Notes under the pieces: model-generated | What the model was told of the DNA's origin: nothing | Seen by the model: the letters and a program-made list of their open reading frames with translations, nothing else | The model's database searches: none | Part shown: positions 36,030-51,138 of the stretch, piece after piece | Layout: each line of letters starts with the position of its first letter | Numbering within the stretch: the stretch's first letter is position 1 | NCBI RefSeq assembly: GCF_965363235.1 | Contig: NC_134839.1 | Span: 114,322,517-114,386,516, forward strand | DNA: 64,000 nt | Direction: 5' to 3' | From: Mytilus galloprovincialis | Lineage: Eukaryota > Mollusca > Bivalvia > Mytilida > Mytilidae | Made by a program: the position numbers and the translations under genes

Positions 36030-36880
36030 GGGTTCCAGGGAACCCAGTGTCTCGACTACTTTTGCTTTTAATCGCAGACTCAACAAAAATGAGGAAAAAC
36101 GTCAATAAAAATTTCCCTCTCGATACTGTCTTTTGATTGAAAGAAGCTTCCAAGGTTGGTAAAAAATCCAGGATAGTTTATGAATCTAATAAATGTTTTA
36201 TAAACTTTAACTGCAGACTGTATGTAATGTTAACTGGAAGAAAAAATAAGTCCATTTATAAGTAAAATACGGAAAAAGTGATTTTTTTTTTACAAAATTT
36301 ACTTCTGAATAATATCTTATGATCAGAAACAAGCTTTTGTCTAAGTTTGGTAGAAATCCAGGATAGTTTAAGAACATTATAAAAATTTTAAAAACTTAAA
36401 CCAGAGTGAATGTTTTGTTTCTAGCAAAAAAACTAAGTCCATTTATAAGTAAAATACAGAAAAGTGAAATTTATTTTTACAAAATTTTCTTCTTGATACT
36501 ATCTTATGATCATAAACAAGCTTCTGTCCAAGTTTGGTACAAATCAAGGATAGTTTATGAAAGTTATTAAAATTTTTAAAACTTAAACCACAGAGTGAAT
36601 GTAATGTTTCCTTGCAGAAAAACTAAGTCCATTTATAAGTAAAATACGGAAAAAATGGAATTTTATTTTTACAAAATTTACTTCTGGATACTTTCTTATG
36701 ATCATAAACAAGCTTCTGTCCAAGTTTGGTAGAAATTCAGTATAGTTTAAGAAAGTTATTAAAATTTCAAAAACTTTAACCACAGAGTGAATATTTGTGG
36801 ACGCCGCCAACGACGACGACGACGGAATGTAGGATCGCTTAGTCTCGCTTTTTCGACTAAAGTCGAAGGCTCGACAAAAA
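36030..36880 (+). repeat. Dispersed repeat, 850 bp, with four internal 120-150 bp units
   Basis: It begins near tctcgactacttttgctttt and ends with gctttttcgactaaagtcga, then 'aggctcgacaaaaat'. Internally, units with 'agcttctgtccaagtttggtagaaatc' and 'actaagtccatttataagtaaaatac' recur four times, followed by a gacgacgacgacgg string. A truncated relative is at 5245-5720. Confidence 0.75.
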
Positions 36881-37211
36881 TAAAAGGTATGTTACTAAAT
36901 AATATTGGTATATATATAGATGACAAACTATGAAATTTAGCTTAAAGAATGTCCTTAAATGAAATCAGTAGCACAGGTGACCAGCAACATAGCTACAATC
37001 AACCAATTAGAAGTTCTCACAGAAAACATCAACCGATATATGGTTGATGTCAGTACATGTATTTTACATCCAAACTGGCAAAGCCATTTCCTGCCTTTGT
37101 TTCCAAAACAGTGGAAAATAAGTTTCTGATGAGAAAATATTAAGCAAAATTAATATCAAAGCAATATCCTTTGATTGAGTTTTGTTTTCTTTCACAATTA
37201 CTATGTCTACC

Positions 37212-37702
37212 CTACCCAATTTCTCTGTAGAAATCTAACTCGTGAGTACACATATTTTTAAAGATTTCTGAAGCTTTTTCCTTTTTCTCTTCATTATAAT
37301 TCTCTTTTATTTCTGTCATATCCTGTATGAATTTCTTCTCCAGATCTTTTAATTTTCCTGCCACAGATGATTTTCTAGAGGTCACAAAACAACCATGTGC
37401 TTTATATAGTTTATGCCTTCTATCCACTTCTTTGGTAAATCTAGGTTTCATGTTAATCGGATCTTCTGCTCCATATTTGGGTGAGACAGTGAGGTCACCG
37501 ATATCTACACCAGTACAGAAGATAAATGGTTTATATATACTGAGCTTAGGATTAGGTGTAGCAGTGAACCAGTGTACTGCTTGAGAGGCACCAGTGGGGA
37601 TCACAGATATCTGACTTCCTGTTGATGTATAGCCACCAGTCATACATATGCCACTGCTTTCATCTCGTAAAATATTGGCCATATCCGTCATTCCAAATTT
37701 GC
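37212..37702 (-). CDS. SCRN: Secernin, exon 5 (regular last coding exon)
   Basis: The exon enters in phase 1 (TTTTCAG|GCAAATTTGG completes a Gly codon) and runs 162 residues to a TAG stop. It holds the secernin C-terminal half: GMTDMANILRDESSGIC, STGSQISVIPTGAS, HWFTATPNPKLSIYKPFIFC, DLTVSPKYGAEDP, PRFTKEVDRRHKLYKAH, a charged helix, and M-C-T-H-E-L-D-F-Y at the end. With exons 1-4 the protein has 414 residues, the usual secernin length. No canonical AATAAA was noticed in the first 300 bases after the stop. Confidence 0.92.
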
Positions 37703-38506
37703 CTGAAAAGTAAAATAAAATTTTAATTCATTTCAACAAATTATTATATAGAACTTTCCATCTTTTTCATTGCTTTAACCTTATTAGATCAATATCTGTT
37801 TATAAAATAAAGCAATCGAATCTTATCGATTCTAAATGTGTTACACCCAAAGTTTTATCAACAATTGTTATTGACTGCCTTTCTTAATGCCAATTGATAT
37901 GGTTCACTAAATGTCAGAGCTAAAAGCAAAAGAATTGCTTAACCTCTCTTTAATGGAACATGATGAAAATATATATAAAACAGTCACTAGAACTGAGGAC
38001 AGAAGTCTTAATTTTTTTCCTTGTGTTCATTTCTTACAAATTGGTATTTCTTTGCTACCTTATGTCTTTTGTTGGTTATTTTTTACACAAACTAATGATG
38101 TTTACATGGCAATACAGATCTTATTTATCTAATTTATTGTTGATTAAATGCCAATGAGACAACTGTCCAACAAAGTCCAAATGACGTGGATGTATTTAAC
38201 TAGATGTCACTGTATACTTTTCAAAAATGAAAATAAGTCCATTTTTTATAGTCAGCTGTAAAAGATGCTCAAACATAAAAAAATGAGAAACAATTTAAAC
38301 ACTTAAATACCAACTGCCTGATACCTAAATTTGGGCATGTATAATTGATGGTCTTTAACGTCAATTAAAATTTCCAGGTAAGAAATCTGATTACTGACAG
38401 CAAGATATGAGAGATATAGAAATGTGGGCTGTTAAACATGTTTGTGAGCGCTCAACCATTCTCATACCTGGGAAACGTCTTCATGATTTGTTTCACACTT
38501 ATTTAC
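37703..38506 (-). other. Secernin intron 4
   Basis: An 804-bp intron with GT (38506-38505) and AG (37704-37703). Small plus-strand frames at 37911-38157 are not supported as genes. A 'ccaatgagacaactgtccaac' repeat fragment lies near 38150. Confidence 0.8.
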
Positions 38507-38713
38507 CTTCTTTAGAATATTCTTGTAACATTCTTCTACCATGTTTGTATCTCCCTTCAAGGCAGTAGTCATCAGAGAAAACTTTACTAAAATGAAAGGC
38601 GCCTTTTTCTTTACTGTAAAACCCCAGCGCTGTTGCTTCCTGTATAAGATCAGGTGACATCATGTCTATTTTTGTACCAATAGTCAGCTGATTAGAAATA
38701 TTTCTTACTCCCT
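38507..38713 (-). CDS. SCRN: Secernin, exon 4
   Basis: The 207-bp exon enters and leaves in phase 1. It encodes GVRNISNQLTIGTKIDMMSP, then a variable stretch (DLIQEATALGFYSKEKGAFH) and the end MLQEYSKE. In secernins this is the segment following the catalytic N-terminal half, with the conserved N-Q-L-[TS]-I. The acceptor is TTTACAG|AGGGAG and the donor GAAG|GTAAAT. It has a diverged twin at 20144-20350. Confidence 0.93.
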
Positions 38714-39980
38714 CTGTAAATAAATAACAAACCGACTAACAGATTGGACCCATGCAGTAAATGATAGTGCTCAAGACATCATCGAAGTATTTTTAAAAAC
38801 TACCATCATGTAAACATATAAAACTAACAGGAAGAAACCATTTAATTATCTGAGAAAAAATATTGCAGTAGAAATGTAGAAAAATCCAGTTGCAAAAAAC
38901 CACTTGCAAGATAATTAGTAGATATGTGAATAGTTTATGATGTACAATGAAAAAAATAAATTCTCCTAATAAGATATGTTACTAAAGTAATCTTTTCATA
39001 TTATTTTATTACCAAATTACAATGTGTATAAACTTTTTTGTTGAACTCACCTTTCCTGAGTCTTTTGTGTTTTTGGATTCCATTAATTCCATGATGTCTT
39101 TAAACACTGCGATACTAATTATTTTATTTCATGCTTCATTATTAATTCTTTTTAAGATGAAAAAATGTCAAGCATATATAAATCTACAAAAAAAACTATT
39201 TCTGGGGAAAAAAGGCTTTAAACTACTCTGGGGTAAAGTCATTAGACTGCAACAACTAAAACATTTTTACCCACTGCCAAATGAATCTTTGCAATCACTA
39301 ATACTAACTTATGACATGTTTGAATGTCCAAGATCATTTATCAAACACGTACTGTATGATGGTGAGAAAGCTTTGTATAAAAATATCTTTGAAGTAAAAA
39401 TTCATATACTTCAAGACAACATGTATTATCAAATAAAGTTTAAGTAACTGGAAGGTCCAGAATGCATGTATTGTTTAATGTTCACTAATTTGTGTGCATA
39501 ATTTTGACGAATGTTCCTGAGAGATTTAAACAAAACGGCACATTTTTTTACAGGTTAAAAGGTCAATAATTATTCCAATAAATCAATGAGATCATTATAT
39601 TTTCAGTGCATTAAAATTAGTATACATTGTACATGAGTTTCCAAAATCCAACCTTGTCTGTAAATGGACAAAACCTAGGCAACCATACTAAAAATAAATA
39701 AGAAGATGTGGTATGAGTGCCAATGAGACAACTTTCCATCCACGTCACAATGTATAAAAGTATGGCATTCAACACAGTCTTCTTACAATTATTTTATTTA
39801 AGATAAAAAAACAAATGGCTGCCTTATTGAAATGATTATGGACTAGATCCCTGTAGACTGCTGAATGTCTTAAATTTACAATTTCCAATTATTTTTGTTT
39901 ATTCTTTCTTAGCCTTCAATGGGATTTCCCATACAATGTTGAATAAGATGATATTGTCAAACATGTAAATGTAAGATTAC
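38714..39980 (-). other. Secernin intron 3
   Basis: A 1.27-kb intron. It contains a plus-strand frame of 141 codons (39022-39447) without recognisable domain and a fragment of the 'gatgtggtatgagtgccaatg' repeat near 39705. Confidence 0.8.
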
Positions 39981-40180
39981 CTTTAATTAGTTCAGCTGCC
40001 CAGAATTTGCCAGCTGTCTCTAAGACCCAGGCTTCTGTTCTATCTGCTAACAGAAAACTATTGTGGTAAGATGACCGTTGTGTGGACTCGTAACAGGATC
40101 CCCCTTGTCCATACTTAGCTAATAATTCTCCTATCAGTTCAACACCTTCTTTTGATGTCTTCACTCTTTCAAGAACAAGT
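39981..40180 (-). CDS. SCRN: Secernin, exon 3
   Basis: The 200-bp exon (phase 2 in, phase 1 out) encodes [51 protein letters not shown] and AAELIK. The Y-G-Q-G-G and D-x-x-E-A-W-V-L-E-T-x-G-x-x-W-A-A blocks are diagnostic of secernins and related C69 dipeptidases. The Arg codon split between exons 2 and 3 (AG|A) confirms the junction. The donor AAAG|GTAATC is the branching point if exon 4' were used instead of exon 4. Confidence 0.94.
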
Positions 40181-43461
<3,281 letters not shown>

Positions 43462-44590
43462 CTAGAAACACAGGGAAAATATCAGTATAAACATTGTATA
43501 TAGCTTAATAAAAATATGGAGATGTGATATAATTGTCAATGTGACAGCATGTGTACATGCGTATTCCTAAAGACTAAAAAAGCAATTGAAAAGATGCGAG
43601 CATCTACAGGTCACCATCATGACCATAAACCCTTTAAAAATTAGAAAAAACAATATCTTATAATTCTGTTAGCTACAATCTATAAAAGTCCTAGATATGA
43701 TAAAGTGTGATTGATAAAAACTTTTATAATGCAGCAAAGAATGAGAAAATTATAGCAGACATCAAAGACAAAATTTGGATAACACATTCAGCTGGTTTTG
43801 GACAGACACTGTCACACTTAAGATGAAGATTGTTGCATGGTCTAATTATGTCTGTGCGTGCTCAACCCCTCCTCTTATCTGGAACAATGGTGTAGCAACA
43901 CATCATAAGAACACAGCTTAATTCATTTGGAAAGTTATTGACTCATCGGATTGGTACTAAGCACAAAATATAAAAGACGTCGCTCACCTTGGTCTATGTG
44001 AATATTAAACAAAGGACACAGATGGATTCATGACAAAATTGTGTTTTGGTGATGGTGATGTGTTTGTAGATCTTGCTTACTAAACATACTTGCTGCTTGC
44101 AATTATCTCTTTCTATAATGAACTTGGCCCATTAGTTTCAGTGGAAAATGTCAGTGAAAATTTACAAATTTTATGAAAATTGTTAAAAATTGACTATAAA
44201 GGGCAATAACTCCTTAGGGGGTCAATTGACCATTTTGGTCATGTTGACTTATTTTTAGGTCTTACTTTGCTATACATTATTGCTGTTTACAGTTTATCTC
44301 TTTCTATGATAATATTCAAGATAATAACAAAAAACGGCAAAATTTCCTTAAAATTACCAATTCAGGGGCAGCAATCTAACAACCGGTTATCCGATTCATC
44401 ATTGTAATGATGTAAAGATTTTTGTAAAAGTCAATGACGACGGACGACGACGGAAGACAAGTGATGAGAAAAGATCACTTGGCCCTTTGGGCCAGGTGAG
44501 CTAAAAAGACATGGAGTATCAACTCTACTCACAGTTACTGCTATCTTTAAGTTCAAAACAATCAATACAATTCAAATTACAGAATTGTCT
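43462..44590 (-). other. Secernin intron 1, proximal part with a dispersed repeat
   Basis: Contains a 'gatgtgatataattgtcaatg' repeat fragment near 43518. From about 43985 to 44505 there is an intact relative of the repeat that is split at 33036-35650, ending gacgacggacgacgacgg and 'ggccctttgggccaggtgagc'. Confidence 0.75.
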
Positions 44591-44594
44591 CAGT

Positions 44595-46831
44595 ATTCTT
44601 AATACCTACCGTAACTTAAGCTCCTTGTTGGTGTTCCTAACTAGGACTATTCACAATACATTAGTGTCTCAGTATTCTTAATACCTACTTTAGATCCTTG
44701 TTGGTGTTCCTGACTAGGACATTTCACATTACATTAGTGTCTCCCTACCATAACTTTAGATCCTGGCTGGTGTTCCTTACTAGGACAATTCACATTACAT
44801 TAGTGTCTCAGTATTCTTAATACCTACCATAACTTTAGATCCTGGCTGGTGTTCCTTACTAGGGTAATATTCTTTATACCTACCATAACTTTAGATCCTG
44901 GCTGGTGTTCCTTACTAGGGTAATATTCTCTATACCTACCATAACTTTAGATCCTGGCTGGTGTTCCTTACTAGGGTAATATTCTCTATACCTACCATAA
45001 CTTTAGATCCTGGCTGGTGTTCCTTACTAGGGTAATATTCTTAATACCTACCATAACTTTAGATCCTGGCTGGTGTTCCTTACTAGGATAATATTCTTTA
45101 TACCTACCATAACTTTAGATCCTGGCTGGTGTTCCTTACTAGGGTAATATTCTCTATACCTACCATGACTTTAGATCCTGGCTGGTGTTCCTTACTAGGG
45201 TAATATTCTTTATACCTACCATAACTTTAGATCCTGGCTGGTGTTCCTTACTAGGGTAATATTCTCTATACCTACTATAACTTTAGATCCTGGCTGGTGT
45301 TCCTTACTAGGGTAATATTCTTAATACCTACCATAACTTTAGATCCTGGCTGGTGTTTCTTACTAGGGTAATATTCTCTATACCTACCATAACTTTAGAT
45401 CCTGGCTGGTGTTCCTTACTAGGGTAATATTCTCTATACTTACCATAACTTTAGATCCTGGCTGGTGTTCCTTACTAGGGTAATATTCTCTATACCTACC
45501 ATAACTTTAGATCCTGGCTGGTGTTTCTTACTAGGGTAATATTCTTAATACCTACCATAACTTTAGATCCTGGCTGGTGTTCCTTACTAGGGTAATATTC
45601 TTAATACCTACCATAACTTTAGATCCTGGCTGGTGTTCCTTACAAGGGTGATATTCTCTATACCTACCATAACTTTAGATCCTGGCTGGTGTTCCTTACT
45701 AGGGTAATATTCTTTATACCTACCATAACTTTAGATCCTGGCTGGTGTTCCTTACTAGGGTGATATTCTCTATACCTACCATAACTTTAGATCCTGGCTG
45801 GTGTTCCTTACTAGGGTAATATTCTTTATACCTACCATAACTTTAGATCCTGGCTGGTGTTCCTTACTAGGGTAATATTCTTTATACCTACCATAACTTT
45901 AGATCCTGGCTGGTGTTCCTTACTAGGGTAATATTCTCTATACCTACCATAACTTTAGATCCTGGCTGGTGTTCCTTACTAGGGTGATATTCTTTATACC
46001 TACCATAACTTTAGATCCTGGCTGGTGTTCCTTACTAGGGTAATATTCTCTATACCTACCATAACTTTAGATCCTGGCTGGTGTTCCTTACTAGGTAATA
46101 TTCTCTATACCTACCATAACTTTAGATCCTGGCTGGTGTTCCTTACTAGGGTAATATTCTCTATACCTACCATAACTTTAGATCCTGGCTGGTGTTCCGT
46201 ACTAGGGTAATATTCTTTATACCTACCATAACTTTAGATCCTGGCTGGTGTTCCTTACTAGGGTAATATTCTTTATACCTACCATAACTTTAGATCCTGG
46301 CTGGTGTTCCTTACTAGGGTAATATTCTCTATACCTACCATAACTTTAGATCCTGGCTGGTGTTCCTTACTAGGGTGATATTCTTTATACCTACCATAAC
46401 TTTAGATCCTGGCTGGTGTTCCTTACTAGGGTGATATTCTTTATACCTACCATAACTTTAGATCCTGGCTGGTGTTCCTTACTAGGGTAATATTCTCTAT
46501 ACCTACCATAACTTTAGATCCTGGCTGGTGTTCCTTACTAGGGTAATATTCTCTATACCTACCATAACTTTAGATCCTGGCTGGTGTTCCTTTCTAGGGT
46601 AATATTCTCTATACCTACCATAACTTTAGATCCTGGCTGGTGTTCCGTACTAGGGTAATATTCTTTATACCTACCATAACTTTAGATCCTGGCTGGTGTT
46701 CCTTACTAGGGTAATATTCTTTATACCTACCATAACTTTAGATCCTGGCTGGTGTTCCTTACTAGGGTAATATTCTCTATACCTACCATAACTTTAGATC
46801 CTGGCTGGTGTTCCTTACTAGGGTAATATTC
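44595..46831 (-). repeat. 56-bp minisatellite copying the secernin exon 1 donor, 35+ units
   Basis: On the minus strand the unit is the last 45 bases of coding exon 1 (codons [15 protein letters not shown]) followed by 11 intron bases beginning GTAGGTATA. From about 44870 to 46831 the period is a strict 56 bp (gatcctgg at 44894, 44950 and so on); three or four diverged longer units precede it (44595-44870). The exon itself is the outermost unit. Nearly all units keep the donor. Reading on from the exon without splicing meets a stop 18 codons later. Confidence 0.95.
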
Positions 46832-46945
46832 CACTTCCTGTACTTCTTCATCAGGTCTGTCTGAATTCTTCCCAAATATAATACACCCATCAGCAGTGGA
46901 CGGTGGAAGAGCAACAAATGTGTCACAAGACTGAGGTTTAGCCAT
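46787..46945 (-). CDS. SCRN: Secernin, exon 1 (first coding exon)
   Basis: It encodes 53 residues from the ATG at 46945 ([20 protein letters not shown], then [20 protein letters not shown]...GSKVM). Cys7 is the expected N-terminal nucleophile of the C69 family, and [15 protein letters not shown] is a secernin signature. The acceptor TTTTTCAG at 46967-46960 precedes 14 untranslated bases, so a separate 5' exon must lie to the right. The donor ATG|GTAGGT is phase 0. Vertebrate secernins are cytosolic and linked to exocytosis; an enzymatic role is not established. Confidence 0.94.
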
Positions 46946-46959
46946 CTTCAATTTAAATT

Positions 46960-47214
46960 CTGAAAAAGAAATACATTTCTAAAAATCAATTAAGGCATAT
47001 CAAGTGAGAATGACTTCATTTTATATATGAAAATTAATGTAAATCCATTGCTTAAATTCTAATTAACAATTACATTAAATCAACTGTATGTAGCTGTAGA
47101 TAATACCATACATGTAGTAGTTCTCCAGTGACTGTTTCAATAGGAGTAAAATGTATTTGTCCTGGATATATAAATTGAAAACTACATTCTGATTACACTT
47201 CACATTCTCCTAAA
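46960..47214. other. Secernin 5' intron, unannotated
   Basis: Lies between the exon 1 acceptor and the 36-bp array. The untranslated first exon and promoter were not located anywhere to the right. Confidence 0.4.
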
Positions 47215-48520
47215 CAATTACAAAGCTATTTAACTGCATGATGTCATGGATAATTAAAGTTTGTGATAACACTTCATATATATTGTCATGTATAATTACA
47301 ATGTCATTACACTGCATAATATCATGGATAGATACAATGTGATTACACTGAATATATCATACATGTTTACAATGTGATAACACTACACAAGGTCATGTGT
47401 AATTACAATGTGATAACACTGCCAAATGTCATAGATACTTACAATGCGATCACTCTGCATAATATCATGTATAATAATACAATGTGATTACACTGCATAT
47501 TGTTATGTATATTTACAATGTGATTACACTGCATATTGTTATGTATATTTACAATGTGATTACCCTGCATAATGTCATGTATAATTACAATGTGATTACA
47601 CTACATAATGTCATATATATTTACAATGTGATTACACTGCATAATGTCATGTATAATTAAAATGTGATTACACTGCATAATGTCATGTATATTTACAATG
47701 TGATTACACTGCATAATGTCATGTATAATTACAATGTGATTACACTGCATAATGTCATATATATTTACAATGTGATTACACTGCATAATGTCATGTATAA
47801 TTAAAATGTGATTACACTGCATAATGTCATGTACAATTACAATGTGATTACACTGCATAATGTCATATATATTTACAATGTGATTACACTGCATAATGTC
47901 ATGTATAATTACAATGTGATTACACTGCATAATGTCATATATATTTACAATGTGATTACACTGCATAATGTCATGTATAATTAAAATGTGATTACACTGC
48001 ATAATGTCATGTATATTTACAATGTGATTACACTGCATAATGTCATGTATAATTACAATGTGATTACTCTGCATATTGTCATGTATAATTACACCCAAAC
48101 AATTTCATAACACTGCATACTGTCATAATTATAACAATGGGATTACACTGCTTATTGTTATGTATATTTACAATGTGATAACACTGCATAATGTCATGTA
48201 TAATTACAATGTGATTACACTGCATATTGTTATGTATTATTACAGTGTTATTACTCTGCATATTGCCATGTATATTTACAATATGATTTCAATGCAAAAT
48301 GTCATGTATAGTTACATAGTGATTACACTGCAAAATGTCATGTATAGTTACAATGTGATTACACTGCATATTGTCATGTATATTTACAATGTGAATACAC
48401 TGCATATTGTTATGTATACTTTACAATGTGATTACACTGCAAAATAACATGTATAATTACAATGTGATTACACTACATATTGTCATGATTAATTACAATG
48501 TGATTACACTGCATTAATGA
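47215..48520 (+). repeat. 36-bp minisatellite, first block
   Basis: About 35 units of 'tgcataatgtcatgtataattacaatgtgattacac' (36 bp, given here as tgcataatgtcatgtataat plus tacaatgtgattacac). The best-conserved part is 47500-48060, where the variants ttacaatg, ttaaaatg and atatatttac alternate with a longer period. Since 36 is a multiple of three, long repetitive frames appear on both strands; these are not genes. Confidence 0.93.
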
Positions 48521-48672
48521 ATGGCTGTTATTTATTTTGAATTTATTGAACCATAAAATTAATTTTTGACTTTTCACATTGAATAATCCGCGAAGCGGAT
48601 TATGTTAAATGTGAAGAGTCAAAAATTAATTTTATGGTTCAATAAATTCAAAATAAATTATTGCCATTCATT
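48521..48672. mobile_element. Palindromic foldback element, about 150 bp
   Basis: Two arms of about 72 bp (from atgaatggc to the centre aatccgcgaagcggatt) are near-perfect inverted complements, ending gccattcat. It interrupts the 36-bp array. It is a typical hairpin MITE. The short flanks (tta/tat) do not give a clear target duplication. Confidence 0.82.
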
Positions 48673-48878
48673 ATAAATAAATTTCTATCAAAAATTAGGC
48701 TCAAAGATATATATTGATACGAATAACAACGTACACAAATGTTTACGTATGAATAAAACAACGTTAGAGTGGGAGTGTCTTCATAAAAATTGATAACATT
48801 GAAAATAAAGCTAATTCTTTTAACCATTCAGAAGATAGTAAAAACACCAACTTTATTTATAATAAAACGGATAGATAC
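48673..48878. other. Short non-repeat spacer within the minisatellite region
   Basis: Sequence unrelated to the 36-bp unit; no gene seen. Confidence 0.5.
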
Positions 48879-49455
48879 AGTGTGATTACACTGTATGTCA
48901 TGTATAGTTATAACCAAACAATGTCATAACACTGCATAATGTCATTATTATAACAATGTGATTACACTGCTAAATGTCATAAATAATTAAAATGTGATTA
49001 CACTGCATAATGTCATAGATAATTACAATGTGATTACACTACATATTGTTATGTATATTTACAATGTGATTGCACTGCATAATGTAATTGATAATTACAA
49101 TGTGATTACACTGCATATCATTTATAATGACAATGTGATAACACTGTGTGATGTCATGGATATTCATAATGTGATAACACTGCATATTGTCATGAATGTC
49201 ATTGATAATTACAAGGTGACAACACAGAATAATGTCATATATAATTACAATGTGATTACACTGTATGGTGTCATATATTATTACAATGTATTTACAAATC
49301 ATGATAGTTGTTTTTAAAATGTGATTACACTGTTTAATGTCATGTATGATTACAATGTCATAACACTACAAAATGACATGTATAGTTACAAAATGATTTC
49401 ACTGCATAATGTCTTAGACAATATTAATAACAATGTGATAACTCTAGGTATATTG
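48879..49455 (+). repeat. 36-bp minisatellite, second, more degenerate block
   Basis: About 15 degenerate units of the same 'acaatgtgattacactgcata' family, with many substitutions and small indels, resuming after the foldback element and spacer. Confidence 0.85.
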
Positions 49456-49706
49456 TCATGGACATGCACACAGTTGCTTACAGTATCAATCAGTTGCTTA
49501 TCCGTGCTACACTACAAAAGTGGTGGTACTCCAGATAGTGGGGAAAAAAGAAGAAAGAAGAAGACATGGATATATATATGATTATTTTTTTCACAATGTG
49601 AATACAAGTTGTAAGTTATTATGGATACCGGCTCGATCAGTATAAGCAGCATACCCATAACATTGCAAAGAATCAGAACAGACATATGGAAATACATGCA
49701 AAGCAC

Positions 49707-49714
49707 CACTAAAG
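49707..49714. other. Left 8-bp target duplication CACTAAAG
   Basis: Identical to 49914-49921 and directly flanks both ends of the 199-bp MITE. Confidence 0.9.
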
Positions 49715-49913
49715 AGGGGGGATAGGAGGGGTCTTGATCCCGAAATCCCGGACTTTAAAAAACGAAATCCCAAGGTCCCGAATTTAAATAAAGCAAATCC
49801 CGACTTCCCGAAATCGGAAAAAAAGGATTCCCGGATCCCGAAAGGGTCAATCCCGAAATCCCGAGCTTAAAAACACCCGATCCCGGTGTCCCGATAAAGG
49901 TCCTATCCCCCCT
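49715..49913. mobile_element. 199-bp hAT-like MITE
   Basis: Perfect 13-bp terminal inverted repeats AGGGGGGATAGGA / TCCTATCCCCCCT, with an 8-bp target duplication (CACTAAAG), which is the size typical of the hAT superfamily. The interior consists almost entirely of short repeats of gatcccgaaatcccg type with A-rich spacers. No coding capacity. Confidence 0.9.
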
Positions 49914-49921
49914 CACTAAAG

Positions 49922-51138
49922 AAACTAAAACTGAGGCACTTATTCAAAGCACATTTTTTTTAAACAGTAACAGTAATATTGACTAAACAAATGGGGTTGG
50001 TGAACGATTTTGCATAACAATTAAATAACATACCTATGACCAATATCTCATTAAAAATTACAATGCACAGACAGTCATCTGATGAATTGATTCTGACATA
50101 AACTGATACAGATGCATATTAATCAAGGGACAGATGCGAAATATGAACTGGGACCCAGTCCAATATTAAATAACAGAAATTGCCGGTACAGCTTTGAACA
50201 ATTTCCGAAAATATTAATTATATCACTTTTGTCAGATATTCAAATATTGCATTTTGGACACCTTCGATAACCATTTCCAACTATACTTCATAGATAGTAT
50301 TATTCATTAGATTGTATTATTCATTATATAAAAAAAAATATGCAATTCATTTCGCAGACCGTTTATTCGTTTATTCATTCGTTTCATGATGTGTTTGATG
50401 TGTTTGAGCTTTTGATTTTGCCATTTGATTAGAGCCGGACTTTCTATTTTGAATTTTCCTCGTAGTTTAGTATTTTTTTAACGTAGTTACACTAATTCCA
50501 TTGAATTTTGGTTAGCTGAAAGACAATAACTAAGGTAAAATCTCTCAACAATCATAGTTGTTATATAAAAACTAAGGAAATATGCTTAAAATGTTACATA
50601 ACATACATATCTACCTATTTGAACAACCCTATTTCAAAATTTCAATGGAAAAGTTAGTTAATTGTATACTTATTGAAAACCAAACATTATTGATGAATCC
50701 AGATGATCCATACATAGTAACATTGGACCTGTACAAATTTAGAAATGTCGGTCAGTGCAAACCTAGAAGATGTCAGAAAAAAATTCAGTACATCTAAAAT
50801 ATTCCACATCTTCAAACTCTCTCAAGGAGACATTGTACATAAATAAACATACTTTTTGAATTCCTGTTTTTGTAATAAATTGTGAGTTTAATCTTACTAC
50901 ATCTGGTATTATAATTATTATTTCCAAACATAGCTAACAAAAAAGGTGAGGGAATCGCATGAACTCATAAATAGAATAATAATAAGAATACGAATATTTC
51001 ATTTCCAATTAAAGGGCTTTCATGACAAGTACATAAGATTAGACATAAATTAGAGACATATAAGAAAACAGCATTGTTTAATACTATTAAAAATGCTATA
51101 AAAGGCCAGGACAGAACCAGATAATACAATTTACATCT
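49922..51138. other. Unannotated, with one repeat fragment
   Basis: A fragment at about 50350-50480 ('ttgccatttgattagagccgg', ttgaattttcctcgtagttt) resembles repeat pieces at 11640. The frame 50582-50797 (71 codons) has an ATG but no recognisable domain. Confidence 0.45.

Noticed and set aside
39022..39447. A 141-codon plus-strand frame in secernin intron 3
   Set aside because: No domain, no supporting splice sites and AT-driven composition; it could be a decayed repeat. Left unannotated as a gene.
46727..46786. Extension of the secernin exon 1 frame past the donor
   Set aside because: It only reads through the minisatellite to a stop; exon 2's phase and the CTYI continuation place the donor at 46786.
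47601..48098. A 165-codon minus-strand frame and overlapping plus-strand frames
   Set aside because: They arise because the 36-bp minisatellite unit is a multiple of three and lacks stops; the translation is a simple 12-residue repeat.
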